Shown here: positions 57,260 through 64,000 of the stretch, piece by piece
Layout of the letters: each line of letters begins with the position of its first letter
Position numbering within the stretch: position 1 is the stretch's first letter
Assembly (NCBI RefSeq): GCF_000224145.3
Contig: NC_020167.2
Span: 5,133,787-5,197,786 of the forward strand
Reading direction: 5' to 3'
Length of the DNA stretch: 64,000 bases
Origin: Ciona intestinalis
Taxonomy: Eukaryota > Chordata > Ascidiacea > Phlebobranchia > Cionidae
Notes under the pieces: generated by a model
The model's input: only the letters and a program-made list of their open reading frames with translations
Told to the model about the DNA's origin: nothing
Databases searched by the model: none
Translations under genes and position numbers: made by a program

Positions 57260-59325
57260 ATGAAGGTAATCTACGCTGGCTACAGTAAAATTGGCACCAA
57301 AACCATAGCGGCTGTATTCAATGAGTTTGGCTACATCACGTATGATCTGTTCGAGAACTCTCATTATCTTGGTAAGGATTGGGTTAAAATAATCAATGAA
57401 GGGGGGACAGTAGAAGACTTTCAAAGAATGTACGAAGGTGTGGACGCTGTGCTTGACGTACCAAGTCATATATTCTGGGAGGAAATTTTGGAAGCTTTCC
57501 CGGACGCAAAGGTTCCCTTTAACTTTGTTGGCGTTTATTAATACATGGTAGGGTGGGGAAAACGGGACACCTTTTCCACATAATATCCTGATCATGTTTT
57601 AACAATAACAACGGTCTATGGGACTCGTGAGGATACAGTTTCATAATTCTTCGAATTGTTCTTTTTTTACTGCCGAATCGGACGAGAAAGTAGAATGAAA
57701 AATTATTTGCAACTGGCATTGCATTTTAACATAATATTCATTAATAGATCATATTTTCCATGCGGGAAGAAGAATCATGGCTATCTAGTATGAAGAAGCA
57801 GACACGTTCTATTGCATCTGAACCGATGTATGTTTTAATGCAGTTGTTATCCTATTCTGGCTGGTGTCACTTTAAGTTTATGCGGGCATGTGGTAAGTTG
57901 TACAAAAGTGTGGTCGATTTTTTTAAAACTAATTCGCTTTCGTTTATCTTATCCATGCTATGTTATAATGGTTGTCGTTTTGCTTTAATTCCAACTATTT
58001 GTGCTATATAGGTCACTATATAGCCAATAGGTCATGGATTCAAGGCTCAACGCTGCTAACATTGCAGGTGTAGGCTATATGTGTTTTTGCGCAAGACGCT
58101 TAATTAACGGCAATTGTACATAAATTGGTCACTCATCATGGAATGTTCAAACTGTCAGTTAAACTTTTTATAGATATTAATTTTTACTTGTCCCGATTCC
58201 AGTAGAAATATTTACTGTTTCCAACATGTTTATGTTTGCTGTTGGTTTGTTCACACACCATACGTAATGGCTCCCGGCATTGATTGGTCAGCCCTTAAGT
58301 TAAATATGTTTCACATGACACTTGGCTCTAAAACATAGGTAGAGAGCGCAGACTTTATTTTCGAAATTGGTATAAGCTATATATTATGTTCATAAATGTG
58401 CCAGCAAACCGACCTTTGTTTTATATTTTCATTTACCTGTTTTCGTTCTAACAACACTGTACTTCCAGGACAGATCATGCTCGGCTCATCAATGAACTGG
58501 CCTTGGAGTTCAATCAAGTATAACCCAACAGTATGGAAGAGATTATACAGGAACCACAACAGCAGCGTTCTGCAAGTGAGTTATTAACTGCATCCTTAGA
58601 TACGACACTGAATTGTAATGTCCCTACGCCAGGTGTCCTCTAATGGGTTGCCAAATTTTGACGATAAAACAAAGTAGAACTTCACCAAATTACATAAATA
58701 TAGCTCATACGCGAGTACTAAGTAAAGGTGGCTGTACACAGTATCCGGCGTGCGAATTCGCATGCAAAGTCGTATGCAAACCCATTACCGAGTTCCGCAT
58801 GCGGCAGCGAAATCCTTACAAAACAGACAAAACGGACGAATTCCAGATACTGTGTACAGCCACCTTAAGTGTGTAATATAGAACATCCGTGTAATAGCTT
58901 TTGAAATTGGCACGCCGTAAGATTGAAGAGTAATATGTATGCATAGTAAGCCTTATATGAATTATGTGTGCCTTACAATGTATTTATATAGCCTATACAT
59001 CTAATCAAAACCTGTAAACTGCAAACAGAATGCGCCGAAAGATAAGTTGCTGGTGTTCAATTTTAAAGACGGTTGGGAACCAATCTGTGAATTCCTGGGA
59101 GAGAAAGTTCCAGACAAACCCTTCCCGCACGCGAACAAGGGAGCCTCGCTTTTAAAAGACGCGATGCAAAGGCACCCGATTGTGATCAGAATAATGCGAG
59201 AATCGATGTTTACTCTCGGAGTTGTTACTCTCATTGGGGCGTATGGTGGCTACAAGGCTTACCAAAACCCAGCAAGTTTAAACAGCTGGATCAACGCAGT
59301 AGGGACAAGGTTCAATTTCTGGTGA
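57260..59325 (+). CDS. P-loop sulfotransferase-family protein with C-terminal membrane helix
   Basis: Four exons: 57260-57511, 57748-57892, 58469-58575, 59029-59325. They total 801 bp, giving 266 aa. The N-terminus MKVIYAGYSKIGTKT holds the 5'-phosphosulfate-binding loop (GYSKIGTKT, residues 7-15), typical of the small sulfotransferase family often described as NAD-dependent epimerase-like or Sulfotransfer_4. Further family landmarks are YDLFENSHYLGKDW, GGTVEDFQRMYEGVDAVLD, FPDAK, MREEESWLSSMKKQ, LLVFNFKDGWEPICEFLGE, KVPDKPFPHANKG and a C-terminal helix FTLGVVTLIGAYGGYKAY (about 229-246), probably a membrane anchor. PAPS-dependent sulfonation is the family expectation; the acceptor is unknown. 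Intron 1 is mostly a MITE, and intron 3 carries a different small transposon. Confidence 0.9.
57543..57705 (+). mobile_element. MITE-A, right terminus missing
   Basis: GGTAGGGTGGGGAAAACGGG start; ends near GGACGAGAAAGTAGAATG. It makes up roughly 160 of the 236 bases of sulfotransferase intron 1. Confidence 0.85.
58020..58165 (+). mobile_element. SINE-B, degenerate head and middle
   Basis: GGTCATGGATTCAAGGCTCA (B-box-like), TTGCGCAAGACGCTTAATTA and TCAAACTGTCAG. Sulfotransferase intron 2. Confidence 0.55.
58726..58865. mobile_element. 140 bp PIF/Harbinger-like MITE
   Basis: Terminal inverted repeats AGGTGGCTGTACACAGTATC and its exact complement, flanked on each side by TAA. The interior has GCATGC-type palindromic pieces and no coding capacity. 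A 3 bp TAA/TTA target is the rule for PIF/Harbinger elements; family assignment rests on that alone. Sulfotransferase intron 3. Confidence 0.82.
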
Positions 59326-59382
59326 CAGAGTCTTAAGTCTTAATTTTAAAAACATTTGATCAACTCAAGCGTGTATTGCATC

Positions 59383-59418
59383 ACGGTCTATACTACAGAT
59401 ATCTGTAGTATAGGCCGT
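59383..59418. repeat. 36 bp palindrome with GATATC core
   Basis: ACGGTCTATACTACAGATAT followed by CTGTAGTATAGGCCGT, complementary except for one G-T pair. Lies about 60 bases after the sulfotransferase stop and just before its AATAAA. Core and outer GGCC blocks resemble the palindrome at 20774. Confidence 0.85.
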
Positions 59419-59430
59419 TACTTTGTCAAT

Positions 59431-59436
59431 AATAAA
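59431..59436 (+). terminator. Polyadenylation signal, sulfotransferase gene
   Basis: AATAAA 106 bases after the sulfotransferase stop codon, just past a 36 bp palindrome. Confidence 0.45.
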
Positions 59437-59842
59437 TACCTTTCGTTCTGGTATAAGAGTTTAATATATTATTAACCTTGAACGTGCACTATGTTGGTTG
59501 TTAATTTGCATTAGCAAACTATCCCCGGCGATACGATGCCATCAAGTCATTTTCTTCCCAAGAAATGGATCATATCTCAACAATACTATTTTGGCAAAAT
59601 AGTCTGGTAGAGCTTATTTTTATTCTTTTCAAGCTGAGGGCACATGTTTTCAGTGGAAAGTTTTATTATTATTAATTCTGTATACACCTTTGAATCACAA
59701 AGCGTGTTGATGAGCTTCTGCCTATACCATCACAATGAAGCAAGCATGTTTAGTGGATTGTCTGCGCTGCATGTAAATATATCAGTGTTTTCAGATAAAA
59801 ACTTCACATTTTTAGCATAGGCTATGAATCAGTAATTCTGTG

Positions 59843-60716
59843 TTAAAGGGGCATACCAACGAAAAATGAAAATCTGTATATGGGTAGATATGCTCAAATG
59901 TAACCTAAACGTACCATCAAAGTTTGCCAAAACGATTTGGCTTCTAAAATATCGAGTGAAAAAAAAGGGTTCCCCCCCCCCCCCCCGGCTTTTTCGACAA
60001 TGCATGGGATTCCCCATAAGAAAAAAATTCACTCAACTTTGATCGTTTCTAGTTTCTAAAATACTAAAGAAAATTCAAATTTTATTTCTGGTTTGGTATA
60101 ATGAATGCTTCTTCTTCAAGAATATATAAAAACAATTGTAAAACATAGACTTTATTATGTTTTAATTTTTCGATTGAACGTAGGTACACACCAGATTGTG
60201 CCGACTCAGCATATTTTCAAACCGAATTTTAAACACGAAAAACTGACTTTTTTATAAAAAAATTTTCATACAGTAGGTACTAGTGAGACATAATGAACTT
60301 TTTAATATAAAAAAGTGCTAAAAATTTACTAATAAGAAAAAAGGTGCTGAGTCAGCATATTATGTAGCTATGTTCAATCGAAAATTAAAACATAATAAAG
60401 TCTATGTTTTACAATTTTTTTATATAGTTTTGAAGAAGAAGCATTCATTATACCACATCAGAAATAAAATTTGAATTTTCTTTAGTATTTTAAAAAGTAG
60501 AAACGATCAAAGTTGAGTGAAATTTTTTCTTATGGGAAATCCCATGCATTGCGCAACGGCCAATTTTTTTTACTCCAGCGGTCGAATTTGCGGTTTTCAA
60601 ACTCATTTTTTTCAAAAGCTGTTTTGTATTTTAAAACTTTGATGGTAGATTTAGATCACATTTGAGCATATCTATCAATACACAAATTTTGATTTTTCGT
60701 TGGTATGCCCCTTTAA
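59843..60716. mobile_element. 866 bp foldback element flanked by TTAA
   Basis: The element (59847-60712) starts AGGGGCATACCAACGAAAAA and ends with the exact complement. Each side is bordered by TTAA (59843-59846 and 60713-60716). The inverted arms extend about 350-400 bases, for example AAACATAGACTTTATTATGT near 60142 pairing with its complement near 60395. A short unique centre contains GACTCAGCATATT and its own inverted copy. No transposase frame is present. TTAA flanks are typical of piggyBac-type elements, so a non-autonomous relative is likely. Confidence 0.85.
59975..59986 (+). repeat. Poly-C run in one foldback arm
   Basis: More than a dozen consecutive C bases (G on the other strand) inside the left arm. 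The matching place in the right arm lacks it, so it expanded after the element formed. Position approximate. Confidence 0.7.
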
Positions 60717-60807
60717 CCCCTTAAACTTTTGTTTAAATGTTATACATTATTAAAATCAGTGTAATTTCCGGATTTGGTATTTGAGGCCAAATACAACAAA
60801 TTTAGTT

Positions 60808-60992
60808 CTGTAGTGTGGTGGAAGATGGGACACTTTTTCATGCTATTTTCTCGCCCAATTTGTTAGTAAACAAAGAACATTAAAATAATTATAAAACTGT
60901 ATCCTCCCGACTTCCATGAACGGTTGTTAATTGTTTGATATTTGGATATGATGTTCTAAATGTGTCCCTTTTTACTCCACAGTACTATACTG
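60808..60992 (-). mobile_element. MITE-A, complete
   Basis: TGTAGTGTGGTGGAAGATGG to CCTTTTTACTCCACAGTACT. Upstream of the FG-GAP gene. Confidence 0.85.
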
Positions 60993-61261
60993 TATATTTT
61001 GAACTGTAAACAAAATCGCAACAAGTATATCAGATTAAACAATTAACGAAATTTGTTGCGCGGCAAGTTCGCATCGAGTCGCCGTTGGTTGCGTCTCATC
61101 ATTTATACGCCTGAAGGGATGTTGTCTCCTAAACACGTCACTTCAAAACTATAGGCGGTAATTCGTATTGTAAAGCTTACATACTATCGGTTAGCAAGCA
61201 CGGGGTTTTCGAAATGTTTTATAAGAGGATAGAATAAGTAATATGAAGAAAGATTTTTTAA

Positions 61262-63759
61262 ATGAAGCTAAATAAAATGAGCCGCAATATTTTGATACAG
61301 GTGTTTTTTGCAGTTTTGATAATTCTCTATAGATGTTATACAAGCAAGCATAGTGTGATGTGGCAAGGATACAGCTTTCTCGTTTCTTTCAATGTTGTTT
61401 TAATGGTAACTAGCCAGCGGAGTACGATTCCATCATCCACTTACACTTTACCATCTTTTACAAAGTTTGAAGCCAAATACATGTATGGAATGGTATTGAG
61501 TAATGTTAACCCGGTGGCGGCAACCGTAAGTATTTCTCACCTTTATTGTCACAAGTTGAACTACGTCTTAGTTTGTTGGTATCTTTTTTGTTGCGTTTTT
61601 GTCACCGGTACTCCATAAAACAGTTTCTTTGTTTTATCTAGAGTGAAAATATGGTTAAGACTTATGTGGATAACAAACAAATAGCCAATGTATAAAACTG
61701 TTTCAAAAAAAGCAATTCTTATGATTGTCATGCTACGAAATAGCGTATCACATTTTGTAATAAATAAGTGGAATATGTTTCTTTAGCTCGTCAAAGACCG
61801 TCGCTACAGCAATCAGATCACAAGCAAATTTGACGTCGTCTTCATGTCTCATTACCAAACCAGCAAAATCAACAGTGTTTTTGAAGTTTCGCAGAAAGTA
61901 AACAGTCCCGAGGTGAGGCCTTACTGATAAGATTGTCGTTTAAAATGCCCGTTACATTAAGACAATATAGGCCATCATCAACCACTGGTGTCACTAAAAA
62001 TGTTTGTTTTTTCTAACCAAAATACGAGTTTTCTTCAGTTTTTTTGTTGTGTATGGCTGACAATTTAAACAATGAATAAGGAACAACTATTTGGGAGCAA
62101 TTGGCCTTTATAAGTGTTTTGCTCAATGACACATATCCTCACAATGGTATATAGCAGAACCGAAGCACTTCAACCACTTTTTTCGCCGCCTGGATAAGAT
62201 TGAGTTTCATACAAATCAAATGTACGTTAAAATATCCACGCGTTTTCGTTTAGATCATGCGATCGGAGACAAAGGTAATAGCAGATGCAACTTCGATACA
62301 ATATCCTAACAATGTCGGACGTCTTCCGCCCGGATCCATTGAGAATCAGCCAGGCTATGTATGGTGGATTGCTTCAGGAAAAGTGGAGCCTGATTTCTCA
62401 ACTAATACTTTTAGTGGTGGAATTTATATGCTGGATATGACCAAAAATCAATGGTGTAAGTTTTTGCATTGTGTCTTAATAAATTATAGATATAGTAGGG
62501 TGAGGAAAGACGGGACACCTTTTGTAAACAATAAACAACGGTCTATGAGTGTCGTGAGGATACGGTTTTATAATTCTTTGAATGTTCTTTGTTTATACCA
62601 AATAGAATGAGAAAATAAAATAAAAAGGTGTCCAATTTCCCACTCTACTATAATTGCTTTTGAAGACTGAGTTTGTGTAGACTTAGTTTTTTTTAACCTT
62701 TACGTTATTTCAGTACCTGTTCCTATTTATACGGAATCTGAGCGTGGCTTCAGCAGTGTAGCTTGGGTTGATATGGACTTGGACAACTTAACAGATTGCA
62801 TCACCATCAGAAGCAGTGCTAACTGTAAGTCAGTTGTTAGTTTTTAAGTACCATACACTTTACAGTGCGTGTCGAATCACAAAAGATGCATTTTCTTGGA
62901 TAAAGCTACGTGTGCATATACATATAGTAGGGAGGGGAAAGATGGGTCAACTTTTTGTTCTATTTTTCCGTCCTATTTGGTGGAAAACAAAGAACATTCA
63001 CGACTGTTAAATGTTTAAAACACGATCTGGATATTTAGACATTATGTGCTAAAGATGTCCCATCTTACCCCACAGTACTATATTACACCTTTTGTAAAAA
63101 ATATTATGACTTTATTACCTATATAGTTGCTCAGTTGATTTGGCTGAGGCAGCCACCCGAGCAAGCACCCTGGCAACCCAACGTTATAAATCCAAATTTA
63201 CCCGGGGAATCAAGTAGCGCCCAAGATGTTGGCGGAACTTATTTTAAAGTATTGATGATGCGACGAAGGAACAACAAAAAGCAAATGTTGATTATAGTGG
63301 CGGGAAAGCGAACCACAAAGCTTACAGTATTCTGGACCGACGGTAAGTTGAACATACTATCAAAAGACAGGCCGTTTATATACCCCCTTATCTGTATAGC
63401 CCATAACATAGGCCGTATATGGAGTCCTTGTGTATAGCCCAAAACACAGCCCGTGGTATAGGATCTGTTTTATTACAAGAAAATAGGACGTTTGAACTAT
63501 GAAACAACTAGAACAACAGTTTTGGTCAAAGCCTCGTTTGAATTTAACAAAAAAGCGAAGCATCACTAAAAGCATTTAGTTTTTTAACATTCCGCATTCC
63601 GTATTACAGATTCTGACAATGATTGGACGCAACTAAATCGAATTCGATCCTATGTTATCTCGAGTGCAGGGCCGTTTATATCAATAGAAACCGCCGATTT
63701 AAACGGGGACGGCAAAGTTGATATATTAACATCCGTTGCAGCTCGGCCGGGAGATCCGG
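61262..63759 (+). CDS. FG-GAP/VCBS-type repeat protein, 5' part (runs off right edge)
   Basis: Six exons are visible: 61262-61525, 61787-61912, 62254-62455, 62714-62824, 63127-63342, 63610-63759. They give 356 codons, and the frame stays open into the next intron. A hydrophobic N-terminus ILIQVFFAVLIILY (about residues 10-23) is a signal peptide or anchor. A later ATG at 61277 is an alternative start. The clearest motif is DLNGDGKVD at 336-344, the DxNxDGxxD calcium loop of FG-GAP/VCBS beta-propeller repeats. DMDLDNLTD at 217-225 looks like a degenerate copy. Such proteins are usually extracellular or lumenal; I cannot name the orthologue. Two MITEs nearly fill introns 3 and 4. Confidence 0.75.
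62050..62190 (-). mobile_element. SINE-B, degenerate
   Basis: TGTATGGCTGACAATTTAAA, AAGTGTTTTGCTCAATGACA and TCACAATGGTATATAGCAG. FG-GAP gene intron 2. Confidence 0.6.
62487..62653 (+). mobile_element. MITE-A, shortened interior
   Basis: TAGTAGGGTGAGGAAAGACG to TCCAATTTCCCACTCTACTA. It occupies about 165 of the 258 bases of FG-GAP gene intron 3. Confidence 0.88.
62920..63086 (-). mobile_element. MITE-A, shortened interior
   Basis: TAGTAGGGAGGGGAAAGATG to CCCATCTTACCCCACAGTAC. Over half of FG-GAP gene intron 4. Confidence 0.88.
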
Positions 63760-63805
63760 GTAACGTATAGTTAATAATTTTTTGCTTTGACGTGGTGAAA
63801 CCTAA

Positions 63806-64000
63806 AGTATTACTGTGGGGTAAGATTAAGTACTGTTCGCACCTAAATCCTTTACGATAGTGATTTTAACCATAAACAATGCTCTTTTAGAGTCGTGAGA
63901 ATGCGGTTATATAATTCTGTAAATAGTCTTTGTTTCTTTTACTAAATGGGATAGGAAAAAATGAAAACATTTCTCATCTTATCCCATATACCACTATTAT
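63806..64000 (+). mobile_element. MITE-A, diverged, reaching the window edge
   Basis: TTACTGTGGGGTAAGATTAA start and CATCTTATCCCATATACCAC at the end. Last visible intron of the FG-GAP gene. Confidence 0.75.

Larger units (their letters stand above)
59326..61261. other. Intergenic region with palindrome and foldback element
   Basis: It contains an AATAAA at 59431-59436 that suits the sulfotransferase 3' end, a 36 bp palindrome at 59383-59418, the TTAA-flanked foldback element (59847-60712) and a MITE (60808-60992). The promoter of the next gene is expected right of 61000. Confidence 0.6.

Overview
The window looks like chordate nuclear DNA, most likely from a sea squirt close to Ciona. The genes are multi-exon with GT-AG introns, mostly 100-700 bp. 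The proteins resemble vertebrate orthologues, the intergenic gaps are about 0.4-5 kb, and the AT-rich non-coding DNA is packed with short transposable elements. The assignment to Ciona is inference: no mitochondrial or rRNA marker is present. Exon boundaries were built by hand from splice sites and reading-frame continuity. For each main gene model every exon length agrees with the phase of its neighbours.

Layout, left to right. 395-1522 (+) is the 3' end of a USP40-like gene. 2733-12270 (+) is a complete glutamate-cysteine ligase catalytic subunit (GCLC, 15 exons, 651 aa). 13439-18448 (-) is an SLC22 organic-ion transporter (11 exons, 558 aa). 20248-24792 (-) is an SLC16/monocarboxylate-type transporter (8 exons, 436 aa). 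26028-41201 (+) is SMG6/EST1A, the nonsense-mediated-decay endonuclease (28 exons, 1239 aa). 41588-46043 (-) is ASPSCR1/TUG (13 exons, 534 aa), convergent with SMG6. 48358-49600 (+) holds a candidate undescribed small gene. 52082-56436 (+) is a divergent class A GPCR (9 exons, 366 aa). 57260-59325 (+) is a membrane-anchored P-loop sulfotransferase (4 exons, 266 aa). 61262 to the right edge (+) is the 5' part of a secreted or membrane protein with an FG-GAP/VCBS-type calcium-binding motif. These genes share no pathway; this is ordinary metazoan gene order.

The most striking non-genic feature is repeats. A ~190 bp MITE with GGGTGGGGGAAGATGGGACA-type terminal inverted repeats occurs about 37 times. 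A tRNA-derived SINE occurs about 20 times in full or part. There are also an 866 bp foldback element flanked by TTAA, a 140 bp PIF/Harbinger-like MITE flanked by TAA, at least two further dispersed families, and several minisatellites. Two introns carry tandem duplications that copied the splice acceptor. The MITE and SINE may be the Ciona elements known as Cimi-1 and Cics-1, but I could not compare sequences.
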